Positions 24,757-35,348 are shown, numbered from the stretch's first letter. The stretch: DNA of 59,112 bases from Isotricha intestinalis (GCA_023807065.1 JAJJLU010000382.1:1-59112), one strand, 5' to 3'. Notes: a model not told the origin generated them from the sequence alone. Made by a program: numbers and translations.

Positions 24757-26194
24757 TTAAAAATTATTTTTATAACATAAATCATTCATATTTATATAAT
24801 TATTCAATTCCGGGAAAGTATTTTTTAATTTATATAAAACAACATTCCCAAAAGGATATAATAATAATCCATTTAATAACATTGCAATATATTTAATATA
24901 TGTTGATTTATAAGGTTCATTTGAGACAGAAATAATTTGTTGAAGAACATAATTTCCATACATATTATACAATAAAAACTTTATAGAATTATAATTACAT
25001 AAATTTTTTATTATCATTTCCTTAGTTTCAAAATTACAATATTCTAAACATTTTGAAAATATGTTAGAACTAAATTTATTTGAAACATTATTGTTAAAAT
25101 CTTCTAAATATTTTTTTATGATAATATTATTAATTTCTTTATCATTTAAAGTAAGGATAAATTGAATAACATAATTTCCAAATTGATCATTGAATAATAA
25201 ACTTGAAATATTAGAAACAGAATATAAAAGTTGTTTTTTATCTTTTAAATTTTCTATTATTTTTTGTAATGTACAACAAGAATATTTATTAGTGCAAATT
25301 AATAATAAATTATTATTTATAAATTGAATAAACTTTTCATTATAAGGATATTTAATTAAAGAAATATATTTTATAACAATATGAGTTGAATTAGGATTTA
25401 AAATAATTTCTAATAAATATTTTAAAAATAAATCATTAAATAAATCAATTAAAATATTATCATTTTGAATTTTATCAATTAATTTTTGAATAACTCTTGT
25501 TCCATGTTGATTGAAACAAATATCTAAAAAATTCTTATTAATATTATTTAAAATTTCCTTAATTTGATTATTATTTAAGTATTTAATAACTTTTTGAACA
25601 AAATAATTTCCAAAAGAATCAGTAGAAATATCTTTAATATTATTTTTAATTAAATAAAAAATTTTTGAACTTGCTAATTTATGATTTTCATCTAATAATT
25701 GTTGTAAATATCTACATCCTTTTTGATTTTTACATATATAGTTACAATTTTTAATTATTTCTTCTTTTGGAATTTTTTCATAATCAATATTTTGATTTAA
25801 ATATAATTCAGAATAATTTATATTTTCTTTATAATTTTTATTCGATAAATCTTCATTTGTACTTAATTCAGATAAATCATCATTTATTTTATTAAAATTT
25901 TTTTTAAAATCAAATGAGTTGTTTTCTTCATTTATTTTTAGTGAAGCTTTTAATATAAAATTTTTGCTTGAATAAGAATTTTGTTCTTTTAAATTTGTGT
26001 TCTCTTTTTTATCTTCTTCTAAATTTTTATTGTTTTTTATACTATCTTTTATATATATATCTATAATATTGAATTTAATTATAATTACTTGGTTGATAAA
26101 GATAATATTCAAATTCCTTTAAATTTTTTATATTAATATAATCTAAAGAAGAGTCTAAATTTTTATTTGAAATGTCTTTATAAAAAAATATCAT
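24757..26194 (-). CDS. Pumilio-family (PUF) RNA-binding protein, one 28-nt intron
   Basis: PUF proteins bind UGUA-type elements in 3' UTRs and repress or localise mRNAs. Eight repeats are visible at ~140-440: GCRYLQ, GNYFVQ, GTRVIQ, STHIVI, SCCTLQ, GNYVIQ, SSNIFS and GNYVLQ. Read with the PUF code in reverse order, repeats 8, 6, 5, 2 and 1 predict U, U, A, U and A, consistent with UGUANAUA. Repeat 4 (T/H/I) is degenerate and repeat 7 has Ser where Glu is usual. The ATG at 26112 is internal to an intron-disrupted reading. I place the start at 26194, where a 106-nt exon (MIFFYKDISNKNLDSS) joins after removing the intron at 26061-26088, giving 469 residues. It starts 105 bases from the divergent gene at 26300. 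Confidence 0.85.
26061..26088 (-). other. 28-nt spliceosomal intron in the PUF gene
   Basis: On the minus strand it begins GTAATTATAA and ends ATATTATAG. Upstream exon 26089-26194 is 106 nt (phase 1) and joins in frame to the PUF coding frame. Without splicing, exon 1 meets a TAA within the intron. It matches the other intron of the window in size and base composition. Confidence 0.75.
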
Positions 26195-26299
26195 TTTAAT
26201 CTTATTGTATTTATAAATTTTTAATTAATAAATATTTTATTCATTTTTTATTTTCAATTATTATTATATTTTTTTGATTTTAAAAAATTTAAGAAAAAT

Positions 26300-27610
26300 A
26301 TGAGAAAAACAAATTTAACAACAATAAATTCATTTTTATCAATGTCAAAGAATAAATCATATCTCAAATTAAATAAATCAAAAATAAAAAAAACAATATT
26401 AAAAAAACCAAATTCAAATAGATTTGATTTTTTATATGAAAATTCAAAAATAATAAGAAAAAAATTAGAATTAGAAAAATTAATAACAGAATTTAAAGAA
26501 AAAAAAAAAAGAAATCCAGAAATTTCAAACAAAGCAAAATTAATAATAAGAAATCAAAATCTTTTTCATGAAAGATTATATAATAATATAATAAAAACAA
26601 TAGAACATGAAGAATTTATTGAAGAGAAAAATTTATTTTTTAAAGATAATAAAGAAAAAAATTTAAAATACCAAAAATTTTATAGAGACAAAAAGGAAAA
26701 AAAAAATAATTCTTTTTCTTTTAATCCTTTATTAAATAAAAAATCAATTTTTATTGCAGAAAATCTTCCAATAAAATCAAAAGAAAGATTAGAAAGCTTA
26801 AATAAAAAATTAGAAAAAAGAAAAAAAGAAATTATTGAAGAAAAACAAAAAAAAAATGATTTTGAATATTTTTCAATAAATAAATATTCTTTTTCAAATT
26901 TAAAAAAAGAAAAAAAAATAAATAAAAGATGTAATAATTTATATTTAAATGCTTTAAAATTAAATAAAAAAAAAGAAAATTTAAGTAGAGAAAAAGAAAA
27001 AATAAAAGAGAATTTTTATAAAAATTTTTCTTTTGAACCTGAATTAAATAAAAATTATTCAAGTAGAAATGTTATTCATTCAAATAATACTTTTGATATT
27101 TATACAAGAAATAATATTTGGAAAAATAATATTGTTAATAAAATTAATAAATTAAAAGCATTTAATTTAGGAAAAGAAAAATTAAATAATACTTTTACAC
27201 CAAGAATTAATTATAATATAATGAATATTGATTCTTCTTTTATTAAAAATAATATTAATGAATATCTTTTGTATATTAATCAATTTAATGAAAGAGAAAA
27301 AAAAAAAAATTATGATAAAAAAAAAATTCATAATTATAAAAATTTTTATCATAAAAAAACTAAAAAAATCTTTATTGATTATGAAGATGAAAACACTTTA
27401 AAAAATTATTTAATGAATAAATATCATATTAATAAAAGTAGAAATAATTCTATTAGTGAAATAAAAAAACAAAGAAGTATTTTAGGTACCAATCATTTTT
27501 TTTATACATCTCATTATTTTTATCAAAATCACACTCAAAATTTAAAATCAAAGAATTATACTTTAACTTTTACTGATGCAGTAAAAAAAATTTTGAGAAA
27601 AGTTAGTTAA
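26300..27610 (+). CDS. Basic protein with repeated F-x-P-x-[IL]-N motifs
   Basis: The 436-residue protein is very rich in K, N and F. Three spaced motifs recur: SFNPLLNKKS (~143), SFEPELNKNYSS (~250) and TFTPRINYNIM (~300). Each is separated by charged helices with K/E-rich coiled coil (KKENLSREKEKIKENFYKN). I remember the repeated F-x-P-x-I-N pattern between coiled coils from uncharacterised ciliate or flagellate proteins, but no named family can be assigned. No signal peptide or membrane segment. It shares a 105-base divergent upstream region with the PUF gene. It ends in TAA. Confidence 0.8.
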   Translation: MRKTNLTTINSFLSMSKNKSYLKLNKSKIKKTILKKPNSNRFDFLYENSKIIRKKLELEKLITEFKEKKKRNPEISNKAKLIIRNQNLFHERLYNNIIKTIEHEEFIEEKNLFFKDNKEKNLKYQKFYRDKKEKKNNSFSFNPLLNKKSIFIAENLPIKSKERLESLNKKLEKRKKEIIEEKQKKNDFEYFSINKYSFSNLKKEKKINKRCNNLYLNALKLNKKKENLSREKEKIKENFYKNFSFEPELNKNYSSRNVIHSNNTFDIYTRNNIWKNNIVNKINKLKAFNLGKEKLNNTFTPRINYNIMNIDSSFIKNNINEYLLYINQFNEREKKKNYDKKKIHNYKNFYHKKTKKIFIDYEDENTLKNYLMNKYHINKSRNNSISEIKKQRSILGTNHFFYTSHYFYQNHTQNLKSKNYTLTFTDAVKKILRKVS

Positions 27611-27794
27611 AGAAAATTTATTTAATTAAAAATTGTTTTATTTAATTTTCAGAATAATCAATAATAAATTAATTGAAAAGTAATGTAGTTAATTCATTAA
27701 TTTTAAAATTATATATTGTTTTAATTTAAAGTGTATAAATTATTTGGTAATACTTTTATATTATTTTTATATTTTTATTTAAATAAAATTAATT

Positions 27795-28247
27795 TCAAAG
27801 ATCTTCAACAACAAAATATTTCCCTTTGTTGAGTTTACCTTTTTTATGTAAAATTTTATCAATTCTATCTTTTAAAATATTATGATTAGGTAAAGGATCT
27901 TCAGTACCAACCATAATAGTTTCTAATTTATCTTTTCCATAATTTAATTTTACACAAGGAATTCCATTTTCTAAAGCATTTAATCTTAAAGCAACATTTA
28001 ATCCTTTTTCATTATCAATATTAACTCTTCCAACCCTTAAATAATTTACATTTTTAATTAATTCCTCCCATATTGGAAAAAATTCTTGACATGTTCCACA
28101 TTTTTCACTATAAAATTCTATTAACCATATTTCTTTAGATAAATTAACTTCTGTATCATAATTTTCATTATCTAAATTAATTGAATTTAAACTTTGAATT
28201 TGGGAAATTATAAATAATGTTATTATTAAAGTTTTTATTTTTTGCAT
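27795..28247 (-). CDS. Secreted/ER thioredoxin-like protein (PDI-type CGTC)
   Basis: This 150-residue protein begins with a clear signal peptide (MQKIKTLIITLFIISQIQS). The thioredoxin fold follows, with IWLIEFYSEKCGTC carrying the redox pair Cys50/Cys53, a VNIDNE β strand and the cis-proline segment NGIPCVKL. CGTC between an aromatic-rich strand and a helix is a PDI-type active site. A single domain this short resembles small PDI-like oxidoreductases of the secretory pathway that form or shuffle disulfides. There is no KDEL-type retention signal (it ends VVEDL), so it may be secreted or held by a partner. The extracellular IPT/TIG protein in this window has many cysteines and would be a plausible kind of client. 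It ends in TGA. Confidence 0.9.
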   Translation of the reverse strand: MQKIKTLIITLFIISQIQSLNSINLDNENYDTEVNLSKEIWLIEFYSEKCGTCQEFFPIWEELIKNVNYLRVGRVNIDNEKGLNVALRLNALENGIPCVKLNYGKDKLETIMVGTEDPLPNHNILKDRIDKILHKKGKLNKGKYFVVEDL

Positions 28248-28405
28248 TTTTTTTAATATATTTTAAAATATTTATTTAAATAAAAAAAGAATGTTTAATT
28301 TGAAAAAATAATATTATATAAATATTTATTTAATAGAAATTCTATATTATTAATAAATATATATGAAATATATAAATAATTTTTTTTAATGATTTATATT
28401 TTTAT

Positions 28406-30157
28406 TTATTTTTTAAACATATTTTTATTTTTTTTTCTTTTATTTAAATCAGCAAAAGTAGGACTTTTACTTATAATTTCATGTGAAGATTTATCTCCAT
28501 AAAATTCAGATAAATCATTTTTTTCAATTAAATTATTTTTATTAATATTTCCATTTGTATTTGTAATATTAATTAAACTACTCAAATTTAAAGGATTTTT
28601 ACTATCCTTTTCTTGAGATACATTTATAGTTTTTGAAAAAAGATTATTATTATTTTTAGTTTGTGAAAAATAATTATTTTCATCATAATGTATTAATTTA
28701 ATTTGTAAATCTTTTAAAATATCATTTTTATTTAATTTATTTATACTTTTATTATCTTCAATTATACTTCCACTTAAATCATTTATTACAGAAATTTTAT
28801 CTTTAATTATATTAGAAATAATACTTCCAAAAGCTTCATTTTCTGTTTTTTTTTCAATATCAGATATTTCACTTTGATCTTCAAAAAAATTTTTATCAAT
28901 TTTATCACTTAAACCATTATTTTCAATTAAAGAAACATTTATTTTAGTTTCTTCATTTTTTTCTTTTACATTTAAATCATTTAAAATCTCATTTTTTTCT
29001 ATTGTTAAATTATAATTGAGATTATTATTATTATCATTCTTAATATGATTTTTTTCCCAATTTTTGAAATAAATATATAATTTTTTGTTTAAATATGAAA
29101 TTAAATTTTCAAAAGTCATTCTTAATTTTAAAGCATCATCAATAATAGATAAATAATCACTATCAAAATATATTAAATCTAGATTTGATTCTGAAAAAGA
29201 AAATAAATTTTTATTGCTTGAAGCATAATATAATTTAAGGAATTTTTCAATGAAATTTAAATTTTTATTTGAACTAATTGGAAGATTTGAAATATATTCT
29301 TCTTTATTTTTTTGAAAAGATAATTCATATTCACAATAAACATTTGATGATCTTGATAATTTATTTGAAGAATATATTTCAAACACTCCTATTCCATCAT
29401 TAATTTTTAAATATTTGGTGATAATATATAATCTTGGATAAGTTGATAATAAAATTAATTTTGTTGAATAATAATCTTTATATTCATTTATATTATGTAA
29501 TAATTCTTTTGTAAGTAAACTTTCTTTATCCACTTTTTTTACAAGTTTTATATTTAATATTTTTTTTAAATTAAATAATATTGTATAATTGTTTTTACAA
29601 TCTAAAATTATTACATTTTTAAAATTTATTTGAGTTGAACTTTTTTGTGGTCTGAAAATTAAAGATTTTAACATTTTTATAAATTTATTTGTTAAATATT
29701 TAATGAAAAAATTTTCAAATATATTAGAAATATAATATAAATTGTTTTCTTTTCCTATATTTTCTCCTATGAAATTTAAATAAGCTGTTGAAATAAATTT
29801 TAAATAAAATTTGATTAAACTTCCTTTTATTTTTGTTTTTGTAATTAAAATAAATACTAAATGCTTTTTAAATAAAATAAGTTTTCTTTTTCCAAAAAAA
29901 CATTCAAATAAATTTCCTTTTAAATATTTTGAAACTACAATATTTTTAAAACAATTTTTATAATAAAAATTATTTTCTTCATTATTATAAAAATAAGATA
30001 ATAATTCTTTTCCTTCATTATTATAAATAAAAAAACATTCTAATGAAAAATTAAAAACAAAACTATGACAAAAAGTTGTTTCTGTAATTCCAATTTTTTC
30101 AATTTGTTTTATTTTATTATAATACCTTATAGACTTGAGAAACTCTCCATAATTCAT
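28406..30157 (-). CDS. Uncharacterised protein with a possible N-terminal longin-like domain
   Basis: The 583-residue protein starts with alternating strands and helices at ~25-130: CFFIYNNEGKELLSYFY, a hydrophilic helix, KRKLILFKKHLVFILITKTK, then a long helix ending LNFIGE. That order is like longin domains of trafficking proteins such as MON1/CCZ1-type subunits. A second β-rich stretch follows (FKNVIILDCKNNYTILFNLKK, KLILLSTYPRLYIITKYL). The final 200 residues are N/S/E-rich low complexity. No membrane segment or enzyme motif. The longin call rests on pattern only and could be wrong. It ends in TAA. It lies in tandem with the thioredoxin-like gene, 158 bases upstream of it. Confidence 0.75.
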   Translation of the reverse strand: MNYGEFLKSIRYYNKIKQIEKIGITETTFCHSFVFNFSLECFFIYNNEGKELLSYFYNNEENNFYYKNCFKNIVVSKYLKGNLFECFFGKRKLILFKKHLVFILITKTKIKGSLIKFYLKFISTAYLNFIGENIGKENNLYYISNIFENFFIKYLTNKFIKMLKSLIFRPQKSSTQINFKNVIILDCKNNYTILFNLKKILNIKLVKKVDKESLLTKELLHNINEYKDYYSTKLILLSTYPRLYIITKYLKINDGIGVFEIYSSNKLSRSSNVYCEYELSFQKNKEEYISNLPISSNKNLNFIEKFLKLYYASSNKNLFSFSESNLDLIYFDSDYLSIIDDALKLRMTFENLISYLNKKLYIYFKNWEKNHIKNDNNNNLNYNLTIEKNEILNDLNVKEKNEETKINVSLIENNGLSDKIDKNFFEDQSEISDIEKKTENEAFGSIISNIIKDKISVINDLSGSIIEDNKSINKLNKNDILKDLQIKLIHYDENNYFSQTKNNNNLFSKTINVSQEKDSKNPLNLSSLINITNTNGNINKNNLIEKNDLSEFYGDKSSHEIISKSPTFADLNKRKKNKNMFKK

Positions 30158-30812
30158 TTTTTTAAATTAAAATTTTTGAAATTTTAAGAAAGAAATAATA
30201 TTAAAATTATTTTTCATTATATCACAAAAAAAAAGAAATTATATATTTTTAAATATTTAAATATTAAAAAATTAAACTTTAAATATATCAATTCTAATAG
30301 TAAAAAATAAAAAGCAACCAAATAATAATAAATATAAAAAACAAAATAAAAAAAATCGTTTTTTTGATTTGGTTTATTCTTTTATCTTTTTCATTAAAAT
30401 TATTACAATAACTCCATTATTATAATTAAAATTACATTAGATAAAATCACTAAAATAGATATTTGACTTTTTTCAAATCAAGGTTTTTATCTTTTGATAT
30501 AAATGCTTCGTCATTGTAGTTTTCATATGTTTTATAAATTATTAATTATAATTCTTATTATTAATTATATTTTTCATACTATAGTATCCCCTATGAAAAC
30601 TACTTTCAATATTAAACGATTTTTTATTTTGAGTCTTGTCAATTTTTCTATTTATCATTTTTTTGCACTTTTTTTTGGGATTGAAAATTATAAATCTTAT
30701 TTATATTGAAATATTTTTACAACTCTTAATAAGACTTTTATTTATGAACTTTTTAAATTGTTTTTTAAATTTTTTTAATTAAATTTATTTTTTATTTTAA
30801 AATATATTTTAA
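30158..30812. other. Divergent intergenic region
   Basis: 655 bases between the start of the minus-strand gene at 30157 and the PP2A gene at 30813. One short frame (30503-30709, 68 residues, hydrophobic) is present, but its make-up is that of T-rich random DNA, so I do not call it a gene. No repeat or RNA gene was seen. Confidence 0.55.
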
Positions 30813-32512
30813 ATGTCAACTTTTAATACTTCAAAGAAATATTCTTCTTCCAATTCTTCTAATTCATCAAATTCATCTTCTTCTAAAAAAGCACCTAACA
30901 AATTATATACTAAAGAAATAAATAGTTTAATAGAAAAGATAATTAAAAGTAAGAAAAATACATTTCGTATAACTCAATTACATGCATTTAATCAACATGT
31001 ATATAATAATAACAACAATAATTTAAATTCAAATTCAGAAAAAATAACAAAACAAAATTATTCTCTAAATAAAGAGAATAATGATATAAAATCATTTAAG
31101 ATTTCAAAGCATTATCATACAAAAAGTAAAACAAATCAAAGTAAAAGTGATACAAGTAGTATAAATGAACCACAAAGTATTTCTATAGTAAGTAATAACA
31201 TAGGTAATTCAACAAATCCAAAAATTTCAGATTTTTCAAAAATATTAGAAGAATTTATAGAAATGAATAATTCTAATAAAAATTTATCTCCTTCTGATAA
31301 AGTAAGAAGAAGTGGTTTATTTATTGAAATATTAAAATTTGTAAAACAAGAAAAAGACTTAAGCAATATCATTTTTGATAATGAACAATTCATTAATCAA
31401 ATTATGGAAATGATTTCAATTGTTAATTTTTCACATGTAAGAGCATATCCAAAATATAAAGTCACTGATTCAAATTATAATATTATTGAAGCTAATTTAT
31501 CGAAACAAATTATTGAAGAATTTGCTATGAATGAAAATGATAATAATAATGGCAATGTTCCTTCTATGATTAGAATTAAAAATGAAAATTGGCAAGATAT
31601 ATTAAATTTATATGATATTTTTATTGTTTTATTAAATAATATTCCTACTGAATCTTTATTAATTTCTAAGATTCCTTTAAAATTCATTTCTGATCTTGTT
31701 TTTGCTTTACAAACACTTGATAATGAAGAAAGAATAATTATTAAATTAATAATATATAAAATTTATATTTCTTCACTTACTTATAGGAAATTTATTTTAA
31801 AAAATATATCAAATATTTTAATTGATATTACAAGAGATGAAAATACTAATTTATATGTTTAGGTGAATGTTTAGATTTATTAAAATGTATTATTTTAGGA
31901 GCAAAAAAACCAATAAATGAAAAATATATGAGTATTATAAGAGATATAATTTGTCCTTTGTTAAAATGTAAAAATATTTATAAACAAAGTATTCTTAAAG
32001 AAATGATTTATAAATTAATGTCTTTTGATAAAAATGTTTTACAAGAAATTTTAAAATATTTAATTAAAACTTGGCCTGTTAGATATCCTGATAGAATTAT
32101 TACTTATTTAGATATTTTAGAAAATATTTTTAATAATAATTTAACTAGTAATTTAGATGAAGATTTGTTAAATAAAGTTTTTAGAAAAATTAAAATTTGT
32201 TTTAGTGATTTAAGTTTTTTAATTGCTGATAGAAGTTTAATATTCTTTAAAAATGAAAATTTCATTTTAGAATTATATAAAAGTAATTTACAATTAAGTT
32301 TTCTTTCTAAATTAGTTGAAAATATTGAAAAGCATTGGAGTCAAGAAATTAAAATCATAAGTAGAATTGTTATTTCTAGACTATCTAAAAGAGATGATAA
32401 ATTACTAAATAATTTATCAGAATCTGAAAAAAAAATAATTGATGATTTTAAATTTGATATTAATGAGAGTGAAGATATTTGGGATATTCAATTTAATTTA
32501 AAAGGAGATTAA
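30813..32512 (+). CDS. PP2A B56-type regulatory subunit (frame broken once)
   Basis: B56 (B') subunits are HEAT-like repeat proteins that direct the PP2A core to substrates. An S/N/K-rich N terminus (~100 residues) leads into the B56 fold: WQDILNLYDIFIVLL, KFISDLVFALQTLDNEERIIIKLIIYKIY, YRKFILKNISNILIDI, then in a second frame LDLLKCIILGAKKPI, ICPLLKCKNIYKQS, KYLIKTWPVRYPD, YLDILENIF and KHWSQEIK. These match the B56 order (ILGSIINGF, LLPLHK, LLKYWP, FLNELEEIL, HWN). Frame 1 ends at TAG (31860-31862), while conserved sequence continues in the -1 frame from about 31850. One added T in the TTT run at 31858-31860 restores it. No GT...AG intron fits. It ends in TAA. Total is about 566 residues. 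Confidence 0.85.
31850..31865 (+). other. Frame break inside the B56 gene
   Basis: The 0 frame reads TAT GTT TAG, and the homologous continuation GECLDLLKCIILG is in the -1/+2 frame beginning GGT at 31862. The break falls in a gap-prone loop between two helices. A missing T in the TTT run is the simplest explanation. A +2 skip at TAG gives an equally open reading. Confidence 0.75.
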
Positions 32513-33429
32513 AATAATTTATTTAATATAATTATTATCTTAGATATTTCTTATTTTTTACTAAATTTTTTTTTATGATTTATATATTTAAGTTTCATAC
32601 TATATTTTTATAATTTATTTATTATATTTTTAATGTACTAAATTATTTATTAGGAATAATAATCATTAAATATTCCTAGATATATTAATTTAAAATTGTT
32701 GTTCTTCGAGATAAAAACAATAAATTAATGAAAAGTAATTTAAAGTAAGCACACGAAGTAATTTTAAATATTTTATTTTTTAGAAAATTAAATAAACATT
32801 CTAAATATTATTTAATGGTCATTTAATAAATTAAATAAAATAAAACTTTTTAATCAAATAAATAAAAAATAAATTAAATTTGATGAAATTATTTGGATTT
32901 AAACAGTTTTGAAATTACAAATCAATTTATTTGAAAATTCATTATTTGAATTAAAAGAAGAAATATTGAAGACAAAAAACTTATTAAAAAATATTAATTT
33001 TTCCAGGATATTAATTAATAAAAGTGATTATGATAAGATAAAAAATAGAAATTAATGAAAATTGACAATAGGAAAAATAAATATGTTGTTAATAATGAAA
33101 ATATTTATTTTATAAAATCTATTTCACTGAGTAATTGCTCAAGAAAAAAAGTAAAATTTAGAAAAAAAAATTAAATAATCATTAAAAGAATATTTAAATT
33201 TTTAAATTAATTATTTATGAAATAAGAAATTAATAACAAATAATCTTATAAATAAAAATCTTAAAACCTAATTTAAAACATTCAAAAAAGTTTTTCTTCA
33301 TTATATGAATTAAATCTATATAAGCTTAAATAATTTTAGTATATTTCATAAAAAAGGAATTAATGTTTTTAAAAGATATATTAAATTTATTTGGTTTAAA
33401 TAAAACTTTAATTTTTTTTTAAGAAAAAA
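32513..33429. other. Spacer with a possible coiled-coil remnant
   Basis: About 900 bases between two plus-strand genes. Around 32930-33055 a ~43-codon frame without a start reads LFENSLFELKEEILKTKNLL..., resembling coiled coil, before meeting TAA. It may be a relic or chance. Otherwise only A+T-rich DNA. Confidence 0.45.
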
Positions 33430-34038
33430 ATGTACTCAGCATTTACAAATAATTATAATCAAAATTTTTCAAACAATAATACTCAATTTAATCATACATA
33501 TGAAATAAATAAATCAATTGATAATATTCCAATAAATAAGCAACCAAATAAAAAAATTTTAAATTCAACTCCTTCAAGACAAAGAGTTAAATCATCTTAT
33601 TTAAAAAAAACTCCAATAAAACAAATTAAAAGAATAAACTATCAAAAAAAATATGAAACTATAAAAAATAATATTGATAAAATTAAAGGAGATATTGTAC
33701 AAGAAAGAATGAAAGGAACTTTATTATCAAAAGAATTTAATAAAGTTTCAAAAAAAGAAAAAATGTATGATGATGTATTTAAAGAAAATAATTATATTTT
33801 AAAAGAAAATGAAATTCTTGAAAAAAAAATATTAGAAAGTGAAGAAATTAGAAAACAACAAAATCTTGTTATTAATTCTTTAAAAAGAGAATTTAATGAA
33901 TTAATTAGAATATGCAATCAAGAAGGTTTTAAAAATAATTTTAATTTACAAAATGAAATTGATAATATTAAAAATACGAATAACAAGAAAAAAAATAAAT
34001 CAAAAAAAAAAAATAAAAGTAATAATAATTTATTTTAA
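33430..34038 (+). CDS. Coiled-coil hypothetical protein
   Basis: The 202-residue protein has an N/Q-rich leader with a basic TPSRQRVKSSYLKKTPIKQIKR stretch, read here in part as phosphorylatable S/T-P sites, then coiled coil at ~75-160 (MKGTLLSKEFNKVSKKEK and NEILEKKILESEEIRKQQ). The tail is a K/N-rich low-complexity run. Start context AAAAAAATG is A-rich as elsewhere. It ends in TAA, and the next gene starts 118 bases on, same strand. No family recognised. Confidence 0.7.
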   Translation: MYSAFTNNYNQNFSNNNTQFNHTYEINKSIDNIPINKQPNKKILNSTPSRQRVKSSYLKKTPIKQIKRINYQKKYETIKNNIDKIKGDIVQERMKGTLLSKEFNKVSKKEKMYDDVFKENNYILKENEILEKKILESEEIRKQQNLVINSLKREFNELIRICNQEGFKNNFNLQNEIDNIKNTNNKKKNKSKKKNKSNNNLF

Positions 34039-34156
34039 AAAAAAAATTATAATTTAAACCTTTTTATTTAAAACATTAAAATGTTTGTTTAACTAATATC
34101 CAAATAAAGAAAATATAACTTAAATATAAAAGAATAATTTAATATTTAAATATTGA

Positions 34157-34768
34157 ATGAACTCAAATTTTCTTCATAAAAAATTAGTGTTTAAAAAAAG
34201 ATTAATTTATCCTTCATTTAGAGCAGAAAAATTTTGTTTAGAAATAGAAAAAAAAACAGAATATCATTTAAGCGAAAGAACATTAAAAAAAATATCAAAA
34301 TTAAAAAATTTATTTATTAAAAAAAAAAGAAAAATATTATTTGAAAAATTTCAGAAACTATTAAATTCAGATACTCTTTTAGTTTTAATTAATTCTTCTT
34401 TAAAAGAATGTTTACTTTTCCAAGTGAAATATAAAGAAAATTCGATTCCTTTTCCAAGAATTTATTTAGATGAATTATTAAGTGAAAACGAGCAAATAAT
34501 AAAAGATATTAAAGAAAAAAATGAAAATGAAATTTATGATATAATTATTTCAGCATTTAATATTCATAAAATTATTTCTTCTGGAAATTCAGATTTAATT
34601 TCTTTTTTTTTAGAAGAACAAAATAAAAATTTAATATTTAAATTACAAAATCAACTTTTTGAAAATTTTTCTTTTTTTTTACTTAAAGCAAATTCACTCG
34701 AATTAAATTTAGAATATGAATTTATAATAATAAAAATTCCAAAAAATTTAACCTTAAATAATAATTAA
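34157..34768 (+). CDS. Hypothetical protein, mixed α/β
   Basis: The 203-residue protein is basic at the N terminus (HKKLVFKKRLIYPSFRAEKF), then mainly helical with hydrophobic strands (TLLVLINSSLKECLLFQVKY, EYEFIIIKIPK). Complexity is higher than in N-rich neighbours, and the frame is uninterrupted from ATG to TAA, which supports a real gene. It converges on the minus-strand gene ending at 34806, with only 37 bases between stops. No motif or family recognised. Confidence 0.65.
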   Translation: MNSNFLHKKLVFKKRLIYPSFRAEKFCLEIEKKTEYHLSERTLKKISKLKNLFIKKKRKILFEKFQKLLNSDTLLVLINSSLKECLLFQVKYKENSIPFPRIYLDELLSENEQIIKDIKEKNENEIYDIIISAFNIHKIISSGNSDLISFFLEEQNKNLIFKLQNQLFENFSFFLLKANSLELNLEYEFIIIKIPKNLTLNNN

Positions 34769-34805
34769 TAATAGATAATAAAAATTTTTTTTTTTTAATT
34801 TTTAA

Positions 34806-35348
34806 TTATTGTTTATCTAAAAGGACATAATCAATAAATTCAAACATAAATAATTTTTTCTGTTCATCATTTTTTTCATTTGAAAAATTTTTAAAAGAAT
34901 ATAATAATTCATCAATAATTTCATCATCTTTATCTTCAACATTCATAGTATCACAAACAGTGTTTCCACCAGATAATCCAACTCTATTATTATTTAAGTT
35001 ATCATTTAAATTATTATTATTATCATAATTAGGATGAATTTCATTTATATAAATATCAGAACTCATTTGATTGTCAACAGAAGAAATAAAAGTTCCTTTA
35101 GACAAAGGATTTTCATTTGAAGAAGAATTTATTTCAGGTAAAAGAGAAATAAGTCCTTGATTTGAATTATATTTGTTTTCTATTTCTTTTATTATTGACT
35201 CTGAATGAAAATATGCTTTTGATTCTTCTATATCTTCTTTTAGTTTTGTAATTACTTTATTTAATATTTTTTTCTGAGTATCTTTTGGACATTCTTTTAT
35301 TATTTCTATGTAGAAGTTTCTTTCGTTTTCATCTCTTTCAATTATCAT
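34806..35348 (-). CDS. Acidic hypothetical protein
   Basis: The 180-residue protein opens with a charged helical domain (ERNFYIEIIKECPKDTQKKILNKVITKLKED to about residue 60), then an S/N-rich loop with LNDNLNNN and a final acidic helix (DEIIDELLYSFKNFSNEK, FMFEFIDYVLL). Base composition is that of neighbouring genes. It ends in TAA, nearly overlapping the convergent gene at 34768. No family recognised. Confidence 0.7.
   Translation of the reverse strand: MIIERDENERNFYIEIIKECPKDTQKKILNKVITKLKEDIEESKAYFHSESIIKEIENKYNSNQGLISLLPEINSSSNENPLSKGTFISSVDNQMSSDIYINEIHPNYDNNNNLNDNLNNNRVGLSGGNTVCDTMNVEDKDDEIIDELLYSFKNFSNEKNDEQKKLFMFEFIDYVLLDKQ

Noticed and set aside
30503..30709. 68-residue hydrophobic frame
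   Set aside because: T-rich DNA gives F/I/L/Y-rich frames by chance; there is no conserved pattern and it sits in a divergent promoter region.
31857..31898. 42-nt intron GTTTAG...TTTTAG in the B56 gene
   Set aside because: It would remove conserved B56 residues (LDLLKCIILG) and leaves a downstream stop in the resulting frame.
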